A stretch of DNA of 64,000 bases from positions 68,202,502 to 68,266,501 of the forward strand of contig NC_092350.1 of assembly GCF_963676685.1 (NCBI RefSeq). The letters are read 5' to 3'. Below, one piece after another: positions 1 through 26,096 of the stretch. The notes under the pieces are model-generated. The model was not told the DNA's origin. It saw only the letters and a program-made list of their open reading frames with translations, and searched no databases. This DNA comes from Mytilus edulis (taxonomy: Eukaryota; Mollusca; Bivalvia; Mytilida; Mytilidae). The position numbers were made by a program, and so were the translations under genes. The stretch's first letter is position 1. The number at the start of each line of letters is the position of its first letter.

Positions 1-29
1 TCGACCACACTTGAAGATTATGTATGCAT

Positions 30-165
30 TAGGCCGTTAGTTTTCACGTTTGAATTGTTTTACATTTGTCATTTCGGTACCTTATATAGCTGACTATGTG
101 GTGTTGACCGTACATTGTCGCGTTGGAAATCAAATTACATCTTCTTTTTTTGTACTTATTAGACA
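30..165 (+). repeat. Dispersed repeat family C, partial copy
   Basis: The stretch contains GGCCGTTAGTTTTCACGTTT followed by a segment with TATAGCTGACTATG and ends near a T-rich CATCTTC tail. The same string order recurs at 19078-19350 and 59800-59965, so this is a dispersed repeat. I recognise it as common in mussel sequence but cannot name the family. Confidence 0.6.
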
Positions 166-337
166 ATGAGGTTAACCTTAGTTAAGAATTATCAGATTAC
201 AAAAAAGTATTATGTATTGTTTTGTGTGATTGTAACATCTTATCATGGTAGTCATGTTTTCTATGTTATAGTTCAGTGAACGTTAAAATTAGCTTTTGAA
301 TTGATTACACTACAAACCATTAAAGTCTGAAATGGCC

Positions 338-612
338 TATATCTGTACTCGACTGTACTGATTTTTACTCGACCAGTCTGCATTGGTCTGACTTTTACTT
401 GACATTACTCGACCCCGGTCTGAACCATACTTGACTGTACTGAATCGTACTTGACCCTTATCTTTGCCGTTGAAAATAGTCTGAACTAATACTCGACCAG
501 TCTGAAACAGTCTTAACCCATTCTCGACTTGTACTCGACCTATTTTTCCAGTCTGAACCATACTTAACCAAAGGTCTGAACAGTACTCGACCAGTCTGAA
601 CCATACAAGACC
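338..612. repeat. Left subterminal repeat array of the CACTA-like element
   Basis: There are about a dozen degenerate copies of a 17-20 bp unit, in forms such as GTCTGAACCATACTTGACC and AGTCTGAACCAGTACTCGACC. A 74-codon minus-strand reading frame across it is an artefact of the repeat. Confidence 0.75.
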
Positions 613-1689
613 AAAAAACTCTACTTTTTTAACTGATAAAATAAATTTCTATTTAATGACATATATAACAACAGCCAACAAAATTTATAAAAAAAATTAA
701 CCTTATATTAGAAATATATCTATGATTATTTTTAGGATAAAGAAAAACAATTATATAAAAACTTATATCAAAAAGGGCTAATATTAAATAAATAAATAAA
801 ATTGTTTTTCTGATTAGTAGTGAAATATAAAGAATAACCACTGCTTGTGGCAAACTCATAAATAAGATCACACCTGGTCAGAGGTATTAAATTCTAAATA
901 ACATTGATTCAAAATTGCAACATCCTGTTTAAGTTAAATAACAAGGCCTTTCAAATATACATGTATGTACTAGATAAGTAATACACGAATTTAAGAAAAT
1001 AGGGCTTTCTTTTTATCTGCAAAACACACATGTATTGAGGTAATTATAACATAGTAAAGTGCTTTCTGTATGCCATGTTAATTTGACAAAATAAATTACT
1101 TAAATTAATTGAAATACATTTTTACTGTTACTTTGGAATACATTTCTTTTTTTAAAAAGGTTATCAAGGATTGCTATGGAAATTCTATTATCATGATTAC
1201 ATTTATTTCTTGGTTTAATAAAACAAACCAATTAAGCTCTCATTTTTTTAAAATTTATTCAGTTGTTTTATATACTATTTTATATATATATTAATAAAAA
1301 AAAACATTCACTGCATTATTAATTCAACTCAACTAAATCTTTACTAGGTTTAAGTTAATGGTGAAAACAGTCCAGTTACCATAATATACTTCCGAAGTAT
1401 TCATAAAATTTTGAATAAATATTGAAAATATTAGTTATTTGTTAGTCACAATTCATTTTTTTAGATTATGTGATCAGCTTGTTTTATTTATATTTTAAAA
1501 GTTGATATATATGTTTACGTAAGTGTTGAATAATATTGTGTTGACGTTATATTATGATTGATTATTGTGAAATTTTAATTTCAATACTGTATTGAATACA
1601 TTTTTAATTTCAATTTGTTGTTCAAATTTAATTTTTATTTAAAAAAAATCCTAAATTGATAAAATTCAGTTGATAGATACAAAGAATAG

Positions 1690-1985
1690 GTCTAGGTTGG
1701 TTTAGACTTGGTCGAGTATCGTTCAGACTAGGTCGAGTATGGTTAAGACATGGTCGAGTATGATTCAGACTAGGTCGAGTATGGTTCAGACTAGGTCCAG
1801 TACGGTTCAGACTAGGTCGATACGGTTCAGACTAGTATAAAATGGTTAAGTACTGGTCAAGTACACATTCAGACTGTTAAGTATGGTTCAGACTACAGTC
1901 GAGTATTATCAAGTAAATCTCAGACGAATTCAGACTGGTCGAGTAAAAATCAGTACAGTCGAGTACAGATATAGTCCATTTCAGA
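1690..1985. repeat. Right subterminal repeat array of the CACTA-like element
   Basis: This is the inverted counterpart of the left array, with units of the form GGTCGAGTATGGTTCAGACTA. The outermost 90 bp mirror 308-400 almost base for base, while the inner units have drifted in number and order. Confidence 0.75.
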
Positions 1986-2609
1986 CTTTTAATGGTTTGT
2001 AGTGTTATAATCCTTATTATCATGATCAAGCAATTCAATAATCGTATCAACTATTTTCTCTTTTAAATTATGATTTTAAAAGCAATCACATTTTTCTTAT
2101 CAGGATTCCAATGGTGAGTCAAGATCAGTGCATATATTCTCATTCGTTTCCGCCGTATACATACATATTAAAAAACGGCAGTGAATGTTCCAGCACGTGT
2201 AATAAGCAGTGTTTGACACGACAAAATATGTCTTGAATCTATTGAAAAGGGGATTTGAACCGACACCAACACGGAGGATTGACTAAATTGATTTCCATGC
2301 TTAATAACACATCCGTAAAAATCATATACTTGATGATTTTCTATTAATTTCGATGACAATTGGATAAAAGTCCATGCATGTTTGGCATTTTGTATGAAAT
2401 GAATGTCTGTGACAGAAAAAAAGTCGACTGTTTCGTTTTTTTTTCTGCAGTCGTTTCCAGCTTTTGGTTTATATTGTGACCGTGGTGTGTATCTTTAAGA
2501 ATATCTAGCTATGTTGATAGATTTACATATTGATAACGTTTTCAAAAATATTGTGGTTTATTTGTAATCACATAATGAATACTTTTCTGAATATTTACTT
2601 ATTTTTATT

Positions 2610-2712
2610 GAATACAGCGTTCGGCAATTAAAAATGTTACTTGATGAGTCTTATGTAGACGAAACGCGCGTCTGGCGTATGCAATTATAATCCTGGTACT
2701 TTTGATAACTAA
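2610..2712 (+). mobile_element. SINE-like element, truncated copy
   Basis: It carries the core GATGAGTCTTATGTAGACGA followed by AACGCGCGTCTGGCGTA and the tail AATCCTGGTACTTTTGATAAC. The same order is seen at 33840-33970, 35378-35512 and, inverted, at 52243-52360. The tail likely marks the 3' end. A MetaSINE-type SINE is possible but unverified. Confidence 0.6.
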
Positions 2713-2901
2713 TTACTTCTGTTTTTTTGGTTAATCTTATAATGATAAATCCATATACAACTATATGTTTATGTTATGTTTTGAAAATTACAGGCGCTTC
2801 TATATAGACAAATATTATAATTGCATAATTGCATGTAGAACATGTAGAAAGGCCTGTCTCAATATTGCTCTGTTTAATGTTCTTTTTCAAAACAAAAACA
2901 A

Positions 2902-2903
<2 letters not shown>

Positions 2904-2991
<88 letters not shown>

Positions 2992-2992
2992 G
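2904..2992. repeat. Compound (TA)n(GA)n microsatellite
   Basis: About 28 TA units (2904-2960) pass directly into about 16 GA units with one AAAG interruption. The reading frames across it are artefacts of the repeat. Confidence 0.95.
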
Positions 2993-3615
2993 TATCGCTT
3001 TGCGGCAAAAGAGAATCAATTATATATTTAAAATTTATGTTAACAGTCACGGTCAAGTTCCGGATTGAAGTGTTTGTCAATGTTTGTGAGTAAGGACATA
3101 CAGTTGTGACAAGATCTTTTTATGAAATGGAAAAAAAGTTGTGTTTAATTAACATCACTGAAAATGAATTCATAGCACCATGTTAAAATGTGTCTTTGGA
3201 ATTGATCTTTCGTTGCATACACTAACCAGAGACATTGCAAAAAATCTCGAATTGATTACACACACGAAACATGGTTAAAAGTATCTAATGAAACATTTAG
3301 GCAAAATGTTGTGAAAACGTCCGAAGGTTCTAAAATGTGTCCTTACCTGCGTTCCCGTTTTTTTCTTTGAAATCATTGTTTTTCTTGTGTCTATAATGAG
3401 AGGAATATCAAGATTTGACGCACACACAACTCAGATTTAACTATGTCAGACTACTTAGACTTAATATTTTTATTAAAAATAAGTGATAATAGGAAGATAT
3501 TTAATAGACCGATAAGATATAATTGATGGATAGAAATACAGACCAGACAGATAAACGGACAGGGAATTTTAATTTTACTTGAGTTTACATACAAGAGAAT
3601 ATTTGTGACACTTAC

Positions 3616-18180
<14,565 letters not shown>

Positions 18181-19077
18181 GAGTCTCTGCCTTATGTGAT
18201 ACATAATCATATAAAATATAAGAAATTGATACTTTTTGTGGATCTTTTTTTTTTAAATAGACAGTAAGTGGTGACAAAGTAAAGTTTAACAGAGCATGGC
18301 ACTAATCTAAAGTCAATTCCTATTATGAAGAGGTCAAACACGGAAGTTTTAAATAACATGCATTTAAATGAAACTTAATGGTTCAGAAAATACGTGTTAT
18401 ACTTTATTTTTTTAACATATCATGTCTGGTGTTAAAACTTTATTTTGTTATATTTAATCGAAAATAAAATATTTCATAATTATAAATAGCAGAACACGAA
18501 TAACTAGCTGTAAACAACTTTCAGATGGATTGAAGTTCAGATATGTGGTTACAAAATGTACTCGCATACTCGTCGAAGTATAAGCAGATCTACAATGCAT
18601 ATATATATTTAAAAAAACTTCTAATTGAATGAGGTTTTTACGTTCCAAATAGCATGACATGGCAACCGATGATCTATTAGGTTATTTGCGTCATTGGAGT
18701 TTTGATTCTTTAGATACAAATAAAAAAAAACGACATCAGATCATCGAGGACCAACCGTTAGGGTTTTTTACAGGGTGCACCCAACACTATACCCACAACA
18801 TACATGTAGTTTAATTCATTTCTCATTGATGAACTGAGCCTCGCTCAACATATTACGTTATATTATAAAAAAAGAAGATTTAAACCATTGCTTTGACAGT
18901 TTAAAACTCAAATATAACACAAGCTACATTGTCTATTGAAATCGACCAATACAACAATATACACACAAATTACGAAATATCAACACATTTCGTACATTAC
19001 ATAAATTGACTGTTATCAAAACTAGAAATACACATAGTTTCATAGACATTTAAAAACAAGACATACGTGCCTGTCCC
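18181..19077. other. Upstream region of gene A
   Basis: Probably contains the gene A promoter and 5'UTR, but I could not place a TATA box or start site with confidence. Confidence 0.35.
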
Positions 19078-19350
19078 AAGTCAGGAGCCTGTAATTTAGA
19101 GGTTGTCGTGTGTTTATTTGTTACATATTTGTTTTTCGTTAAATTTTTTTTATATGAAAAAGGCCGTTAGTTTTCTCGTTTGAATTGTTTTACGTTGTCT
19201 TATCGGGGCTTTTTATAGCTGACTATGCGGTATGGGCTTTGTTCTTTGTTGAAGGCTTTACGGTGACTTATAGCTGTTCATGTCTGTGTGATTTTGGTCT
19301 CTTGTGGACAGTTGTCAAATTGGCAATCATACAACATCTTTTTTGTATAT
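19078..19350 (+). repeat. Dispersed repeat family C, most complete copy
   Basis: It begins near GTCAGGAGCCTGTAATTTAG and runs through GGCCGTTAGTTTTCTCGTTT and TATAGCTGACTATGCGGTAT. It ends with GGCAATCATACAACATCTT and a TATT-rich tail. A 68-codon frame inside it is not a gene. Confidence 0.7.
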
Positions 19351-20280
19351 TATTTATATTAAGGCGAAGCTTGTTACATCTGAATTCATGACTGAGCTTT
19401 CACAGTTTACGCAGCGTTAATATTCAATTTTGTTTTCATCCTGAACGCACTCAATTATATGTTAATTTAATCATTCATTTATTATGCTATTCGGATTTAC
19501 TTTTATTATATGGAATACTTGATAAATACGATTGGGTCTTTCTACCCTCAACTCTAAAATGACTTGAATTAAGTTTTATACGTCGTTATAAGTTTTTATA
19601 AGAAACGTTATCTCTCCTCAGTAGATACTCTATATAAAGGCTCGTACATATATTTTATGTTTTAGCTCCTTTATTGTGCACATTGCGTTTTTGTCTATCA
19701 TCAAGTAAGATGTTAACGACGTTGACTACTCGTGAGTGTCTCACACGCTCGGAAGAATTTATGTTTGCTCGATTGATTAAAATGATTTAAAATGTGTTCT
19801 GGTATTTTTCATGAAATAACCACAGTTTTGGGATTCTGTGTGTCATTTGTATCCATATTCTTCTCCGTAGGCGGCTCACGTGGTGTTGCACATGCTTAGT
19901 ATACAAAACATACAAAATAGAAGATGTTAATGTCATACTAGGTAAATATCTAACTGTTTTGATGCAAGAGCAATTGTTGAGTCTAACGCAGACACACAGG
20001 TGTCAAAAATCAAAAGGCTGTTATCGTTAATAAGTTTTAATATTTCAATATGAACCTGTTCTGTAATGTTTAACTTTTCATGTTTGAAGTGAAATGCAAA
20101 TTGGTATCATAAAAATATAAATAAAAAAGAAACCTTTTGAAATTGAAAAGTGCTGGTAACAAAAATACAACAAACAGTTACTAATTATGTTGACACAAAT
20201 CTTTATATGTACAACAAATACATCTGCACCGTTTTTAACCGGATTTTTGTGACAAAAATGTCGGTTATTGATTTGGGGAT

Positions 20281-20332
20281 GTACGGTGGGCTGTCGGGCG
20301 GTCGGGCGGGCGGTCGGGCGGGCGGGCGGAAA
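20281..20332. repeat. GGGCGG/GGTC-rich short tandem repeat
   Basis: A C/G-rich run of GGGCGGTC and GGGCGG units, strongly unlike the AT-rich surroundings. It adjoins the 160 bp tandem repeat. Confidence 0.85.
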
Positions 20333-20340
20333 TCAAATGT

Positions 20341-20885
20341 TGTCCGTGCATTTACTCATGAACCGTTCATCCAAAGCTTTTAAAATTTTAATATGATGTT
20401 ACTGACACCAAAATGAAGGTCAAGTACAAGAATGACGATGTTGACTTATACCGTTCAGGAGTTATGGTTCTTGAAAGATTGAAAAATGGCGTTTCCAGTC
20501 GTGTCCGTGCATTTACTCATGAACTGTTCAACCAAAGCTTCCCAAATTTTAATATGTTGTTACTGATGACAAAATGTAGGTCAAGTTCAAGAATGACGAT
20601 TTTGACTTTTACCGTTCAGGAGTTATGGTTCTTGAAAGATTGAAAAATGGCGTTTCCAGACGTGTCCGTGCATTTACTCATGAAGTGTTCAACGAAAGCT
20701 TTTCAAATTTTGATATGTTGTTACTGATGACAAAATGTAGGTCAAGTTCAAGAATGTTGTTGCATTTACTCATGAACCATTCAACCTAAGCTCTTTCAAA
20801 TTTTAATATGTTGATACTGATGATAAAATGGAGGTCAGATTTGATATTGACGATGTTGACTTTTACCGTTCATCAGTTATGGTTC
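20341..20885 (+). repeat. 160 bp tandem repeat, three and a half units
   Basis: GTCCGTGCATTTACTCATGA begins at 20341, 20503 and 20663, and a truncated unit starts near 20757. Each unit contains TTAATATGTTGTTACTGATG and TACCGTTCAGGAGTTATGGT. Frames of 70-77 codons here are by-products of the repeat. Confidence 0.8.
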
Positions 20886-22346
20886 TTGTGATATTGCCAG
20901 GACACAAATAAATGTTAATAAATCCGGTTTGCTGTCGTTGTGACAGCTTCTTGTTTGGAGTTGAAAAGCTTTTTAAAAACTCAATACTACCAATTTACAA
21001 AAACTCTCTGACAGATGGTTTTCTCCGCAGTCTGTTTCGTTGTTTTCTAAGAAAATGTATTGCTTACCATTGTCCGTTCTAGTGAAATTCATTCCACAGA
21101 AATCTAGAATGTAATGTACCTAGATCTAGATATTTAGTTTGCTATGTAATTTACCAGTCTCTATTTATTTAGTACAATTATTATGTTTTAATAATGATAA
21201 TTAATTCTGCTCGAAACAAGTTCGTTTTTTATTTGAATTCAAAAAACTGTCTCGGTTGCTTCGTTCATTTGATTCCGTTAAGTAAGGAGTTAAAGTTATC
21301 AGTAATGCGTATCTTAATTCCTAGTTACTTTTCCGAAAGATATATTGTTACCCACACCAGATTTATTTTATCTTATGTTATGATTATATTCCTCAAATAT
21401 GAAAGATAAAACCGATTGAGCATCGATGCGACAACAACGGATAAAAGACGTGTTTATTTGATCAATTTCGAATTTTAATGTGTTTCTAAGGGTAATGCTA
21501 AACCAATGTTTCAATTGCACAGCGGCCACTTGATAAGACATTTTCTTTGTTCGTTAAAAAGCATGGACAGATACAATGCATAACCCAACTGTTCACTACT
21601 TTTTACAACATATAAATGTTGAAAAAGAGTGTTTTGTTTTCAATCTGAGTATACAATTTTAAGGAGCATTTTATGAAATTTCATTCAAGAATATTTATAA
21701 CAAGAGTCGAAGACATTATATAAACGTGTTTTGTTTTCTATTTTTAGTGGAAGTACACCATAGGAAGCTAACATTGCATTATTGTCCGTTTTTCAAGTTA
21801 ATATTTCTCTTCTATTCATGAAATTACTATGTTAACATGTACTGACGTCAGGTAATGAAGTGATCCCGACCTTAATGACTACTGACAAAGGAATTTGTAA
21901 GATACCTTGGGAACAATTTGATTTAAATACCCCTTGCATGTGTAGCAATCAAACACTGTTTTCAATATAAATAGTAAGCTTAAAAACACACATGTAAATG
22001 ATATGTAATGTTAAAATAGACGAATGACCGACTATGTTACAGGAAGTTCGATGTTGAAATACAAAATTGTCATTTAATGAAACAAATATATTTTATAAGC
22101 TATTGTATATAAGACAACAGGACATTAACAACATTATAAATAATTAATAGATTAAATCACCAGATACATTAAACTATACAAACTGTACATCAACATATGC
22201 AGATGAATAGGGTGGGGTCATTTTGCTTACATATGGTAATATTGATGAATAGATTAATAATCAACGAAAGACAACTCTAATTGATTATTTTCATATTAAC
22301 CCTTAAAAAAATGTATAACCGATTCATTGGTAACTACTAAAACGTA
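20886..22346. other. Intergenic, nothing recognised
   Basis: AT-rich sequence between the tandem repeat and a small candidate ORF. No exon, repeat family or RNA gene is supported. Confidence 0.4.
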
Positions 22347-22565
22347 TCAGTTCGTGTCCATGTCATGATAATTGCCATTTCCAAATGAATTGTTCATGTA
22401 CAAAACATATATATTCATCCTTTTTTCATGTACGTGGTGTGTACCCAACGACTGTAATTTGAATGCTCCATATATAGCATTACCATGATTACTTCCCTTA
22501 GATTTATTTCCGGCTGTGAATAGAAACATAAAAGAAACATATATAACTGCATATATTTGGTTCAT
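22347..22565 (-). CDS. Candidate small secreted protein (72 aa), unrecognised
   Basis: From the ATG at 22565 (context AACAATGAACC) the frame starts MNQIYAVIYVSFMFLFTAG, which looks like a secretion signal. It continues with an Asn/Gly/His-rich part (NKSKGSNHGNAIYG, NNSFGNGNYHDMDTN). It has no cysteines and no family I know. It lies 530 bp downstream of the glycine-rich gene on the same strand, so it could also be 3' exon or UTR sequence of that gene. A frame of this length in AT-rich DNA can be chance, hence low confidence. Confidence 0.3.
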   Translation of the reverse strand: MNQIYAVIYVSFMFLFTAGNKSKGSNHGNAIYGAFKLQSLGTHHVHEKRMNIYVLYMNNSFGNGNYHDMDTN

Positions 22566-23096
22566 TGTTAAATATGAAAAGCTCAGACATAACAATATTT
22601 TATCAAGTCATCAACTGCCCGCTTATCCAAATTAGATTGCAATACTTCACAATTATGAATTCAATATGAAATTTGTGTAATACTTAATACACAAATCTTA
22701 CTATTTAATACTTAAGTATTTTAATAAACATATATTTATATTAGCCTGTTTTGACTTCCAGTGTTTTTTTTTAATCTTGCTTTTTTCCCGGCTATAATTT
22801 GTTAATTTCGTTCGGTGTCTTTTAAATCTAAAAAAAAGATTAAATTGCCTTACTTATACTCCGATTGACCTCTAGACTCATTCATACAAGATATAAATAA
22901 GTCTAAAAGTAAATGATGTCATTTAACAACCGATTATCACATTGAGAATATAACATAAATGAGCGGGAAAAATGAACGAATGTCTTGATCATCTTTAATA
23001 TTATTCCAAATTTGTTTGTTTCTATATATAAGTAGTACTAAAAGCGTCAATACATTTTAGAATATATTTAAATGATACATACCTGATTTCTGCAAT

Positions 23097-23140
23097 CTAT
23101 CCTATGAGACCAAGAACAAATTGAAGGAAGAAAAGCATGA
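23097..23140 (-). CDS. Glycine-rich gene, terminal coding exon
   Basis: The acceptor is CTTTTTTCAG/TCATGC. Two leading bases complete the Ile codon begun in exon 1, followed by MLFFLQFVLGLIG and TAG at 23099-23097. A donor-like AATCAG/GTATGT follows the stop at about 23084, so a 3'UTR intron is possible. Confidence 0.65.
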
Positions 23141-24230
23141 CTGAAAAAAGAAAAAAAAATACAATGTAAAGTTATGATTTTCCCTATGTGGTTGTACTTC
23201 TACAATATTTGTTGGTTAGATATATGTGAATACAGTGACCACAAATCGTCACGTAAGAACCAACGGCACTTTGAGAGTAGACCCCGTCCCATTTTTTCCT
23301 AACATTATTCTCTAAAGTAACTATTTTAAAATATTTACCTATTTTCACTCATTCAAAGAGTTCGACTTGCTGATATTCATACGATAATTGCATATTTAGC
23401 TTTATTGAAACATTCGCTAATAATGACACTTCAACCAAGGAGTCGTGTACTTCAGTTGTTAACTGAATATAATGAATAAAGGTACCAAAGGGATATTCAA
23501 ACTCATAAATAAACAAATTAACAATGACATGGCAATATTAACCCCAAAAAAACATATGTGTGATATGAGGTGCTCCGTAAGGGTAAGCGTTAACGGGAAC
23601 CCGTCTAGTACACACATACAGCTTTTCCTGTAAACATATAATGTCTATTTAATCCTGAATGTCCGAGGGTCTGAATAATTGGCGCAGTTCCTTCATTCCT
23701 TTAATTGTTTAATTACTTTATTTTCCACCATTTCTCTTTTCTGTAAACCATATATTGAACTCCTGATAGGATAAATATTAAATATATACGTGTAATGAAA
23801 CTTACTGATCAAATTAAAAATTCCTCCGAATCCACCACCGCCACCTCCGAAAAGACCTCCACCACCTCCTCCTCCTCTACGTCTTCCTCCTGTTCTTGCA
23901 ATTATGGCAGGAGTAACTCTCACATTTCCTCCCCTTCGTCGTCCTCCACCTACAAAGTAGGGTACCGGGTAGTAATAAGGGTAATACAAGGAACCGCCCC
24001 CACGACTAGTAGGACGATAACCACCGCCTTTACCGTAACTGCCGTATCCACCTCCGCCGTATGATGCAGTACGTCCATACACACCTCTTCCATAACCTCC
24101 TCCGCCATAACTTCCTCCGCCATAACTTCTTCCTCCATAACTACCTGCTGATCTAACGCCGACAATGCATACTGCCGCCAGGGCAACACATACACACAAT
24201 CGAATCTCTATTGTCATTGTCGTTTTATAT
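23097..24230 (-). CDS. Secreted glycine/tyrosine-rich matrix-type protein, two coding exons (151 aa)
   Basis: ATG at 24217 begins a clear signal peptide (MTIEIRLCVCVALAAVCIVG, then VRSA). A GSYGG/GGGYG-rich region follows, then an aromatic stretch (LYYPYYYPVPYFVGGGRRRG) and a run of glycines (GLFGGGGGGFGG). Coding exon 1 (23806-24217) ends ATCA/GTAAGTTTC. Exon 2 (23097-23140) begins after TTTTTTCAG and completes in phase to a hydrophobic tail MLFFLQFVLGLIG and TAG. The 13-base 5'UTR is preceded by an acceptor (TTTTGTAG at 24231), so a non-coding first exon lies upstream. Composition resembles shematrin-like shell, periostracum or byssal proteins; that role is inference. The longest frame without splicing (174 codons) runs into the intron. 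Confidence 0.8.
23478..23650 (+). repeat. Dispersed repeat family B fragment in the glycine-rich gene intron
   Basis: GGTACCAAAGGGATATTCAA, ACTCATAAATAAAC, AACAATGACATGGC and GATATGAGGTGCTCCGTAAG follow the family B order. It lies inside the 665 bp intron. Confidence 0.6.
23806..24217 (-). CDS. Glycine-rich gene, main coding exon
   Basis: It encodes 137 codons plus one base. Overlapping frames on both strands (Ser/Thr-rich plus strand, Val/Ala-rich minus strand) are shadows of the GGN/TAY-rich codons. Confidence 0.85.
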
Positions 24231-25069
24231 CTACAAAATGAAGTAGATTGAATTACTAATTAATATGAACAGGTTTAAAGAAAATGTGTGAGAAATGTCT
24301 TATTTTCATTTTCTTTTTCAGCGATTAATAACATAAACAGAACCGATGTTTCCTCACTAGATGTGCATTTCGACAATCAATGTCTCTCCAGTGATGTTAA
24401 ATCTTGAATAACATTTACTAAATATGAGATTGAAATGATTGGTAAGTAAAACATTTATTTTTTAATTTCATGATAATTAAAAACTTAAAGTGACGATTTG
24501 TCATTGCCATGTCATTACTACTCGGAACTAGTTCAGAGATAAATTTTTAAGCTTGTGAACGTGAACAGTTTGTACTTTAACAGCGAGATTTTTAATTTTT
24601 ATGTTTCCATCGAGTATAAATCTGAACAGCGATTTTGACTGCATATAATACCATGTTTTTTCGATAAATATTTTTTTTATGTCTCGAATCTTGTAACAAA
24701 ATTTTAGTAGAAAACAAAAACAAACATAGTCAAACTTGAAATCCTAATTTTCTATGACAAAAACTTGTTGTCTTATTAAGATATCAAAGGATACTTTGAA
24801 ATCCTGTTTGCAACCGGATTGTTTTGGTCGTATATTAAAATAAACACCTCATGATCAATGGATTTGTTTTATTGTGTAATATAAGAAATGACCCTGGAAT
24901 ACAAATACAAATAATCAGTACAAAGAAAGATAACTCGATTAATTCTAGGATACAATACATCAAAAAAAAATACTCAAATATTTCCTACTGGACAACAATG
25001 GTTTTCCATGTTATCTACTTACAAATGTATTCACATAGAATGTTAGCCATAAGGAATATTGTTATTTTG

Positions 25070-25945
25070 ACATAACATCGGCAACTGTAATCGTGTAAGA
25101 GAAAAATTTAAAACTCAATACAAATCAGGTATTGTCATATGAATAAAGTAAGAACTCGACATTTTGACTTCAATTACAAAATAAAGTTTGTTTTATGTCC
25201 GCGTTGTCAAACTGTAAATAACCTAAACTAGGTATTTGTTTTTCGAGCTCAACAAATGATAGAAACAATAATTATGACATTGGTTGCAATGTTTTACATT
25301 GATTTCCCAGTGCAATAAAAATCGATAATTTCAATTGTGAAATAAACGTGGTTATTTCACTCCTCTGGCGTCATACAACAATGGGCGTTGTCAATACGTC
25401 TATATCGTCGGATCAAAACAAATTGTGAACGCGTAGAAAACATATTTAATTTTAATTTGTTCAACATAAATTCCATCAAAAAAGTTTATTTTTCAATGTA
25501 ATAAAAAGAATAACTAATCAAATAATTCAAATATCGAAAAATATTCAACTCGAACAAAACTGATAGTGAACTCATACGCTTCCCGCATTCATTAATTAAT
25601 GTGTTGTTCGGCGGTCACTCGTTGAATATTTTTCTGTATTTGAACTGCGATTAATTGTTCTATAAGTTAGAGAGATGAAACTGTGCTAAATGGTAGTTGG
25701 GACACAGTAATCCATATACCCATCGTCACTCATATATATACGGATATCTATCTTAACAATCAATCAAATAACTTAAAATACGTGAACATGGAAAGGAACC
25801 ATTTTTAGTATTTCCTTAGCCGCTAGAGACTTGTTCTGGTCTTTCATATTAACGGATGATATCCAATAGCTGATATATCTTTTTTTAATTAATTTAGACA
25901 TCACTATCATTACTATGTTGTGTTATATAGGAAGATTAATTATAT
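25070..25945. repeat. Tandem segmental duplication, copy 1
   Basis: From ACATCGGCAACTGTAATCG to GTGTTATATAGGAAG it matches 26097-26890 along its length. Shared landmarks are TTCGGCGGTCACTCGTTGAA, CACAGTAATCCA and GTGAACATGGAA. The offset falls from about 1029 bp at the left to 946 bp at the right, so copy 2 has lost about 80 bp. Confidence 0.85.
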
Positions 25946-26096
25946 ATTATATAAAACGTCACATCTTTTTGTTTTACTACAAAAACTTGTTTTATTATTA
26001 ATATAAAATCCTGCAATGTTTGAGTTTCGAGTTCTCTTGATGAGAACTTTATATAGTTCAAACTTTTTTGAAGTAAATGCGTTATCTCTTTTTTTT

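Larger units (their letters stand above)
308..2004. mobile_element. Non-autonomous CACTA-like DNA transposon with long subterminal inverted repeats
   Basis: The left end begins CACTACAAACCATTAAA and the right end is its reverse complement, ending in TTTAATGGTTTGTAGTG. Similarity between the arms continues inward for about 300 bp, through motifs such as ATATCTGTACTCGACTGTAC. Both arms are built of short repeats around GTCTGAACCATACTYGACC. TTA precedes the left end (305-307) and TTA follows the right end (2005-2007), which fits a 3 bp target-site duplication. CACTA termini, a 3 bp duplication and repeated subterminal motifs are the hallmarks of the CMC/EnSpm superfamily. The 1 kb interior (about 620-1685) is AT-rich with no transposase-like ORF, so the element would depend on a partner. 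A PIF/Harbinger element (TWA duplication) is the alternative, but the CACTA ends speak against it. Confidence 0.75.
2005..3615. other. Intron or 3' flank of gene A, no further exon seen
   Basis: Apart from the SINE-like copy and the TA/GA microsatellite listed separately, I find no exon with matching phase here. In gene B the next exon downstream (exon 5) lies 3.2 kb from exon 4, so the corresponding gene A exon is probably beyond the left edge. Confidence 0.4.

Noticed and set aside
337..561. 74-codon minus-strand frame
   Set aside because: It lies wholly in the subterminal repeat array of the CACTA-like element, and its residue periodicity follows the DNA repeat.
2230..2275. tRNA-like B-box (GGGGATTTGAACCGACACC)
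   Set aside because: No matching A box or cloverleaf could be traced around it.
2765..3080. Four overlapping frames with IY and RE repeats
   Set aside because: They are translations of the TA/GA microsatellite on both strands.
23795..24064. 89-codon plus-strand Ser/Thr-rich frame
   Set aside because: Antisense shadow of the glycine-rich gene.
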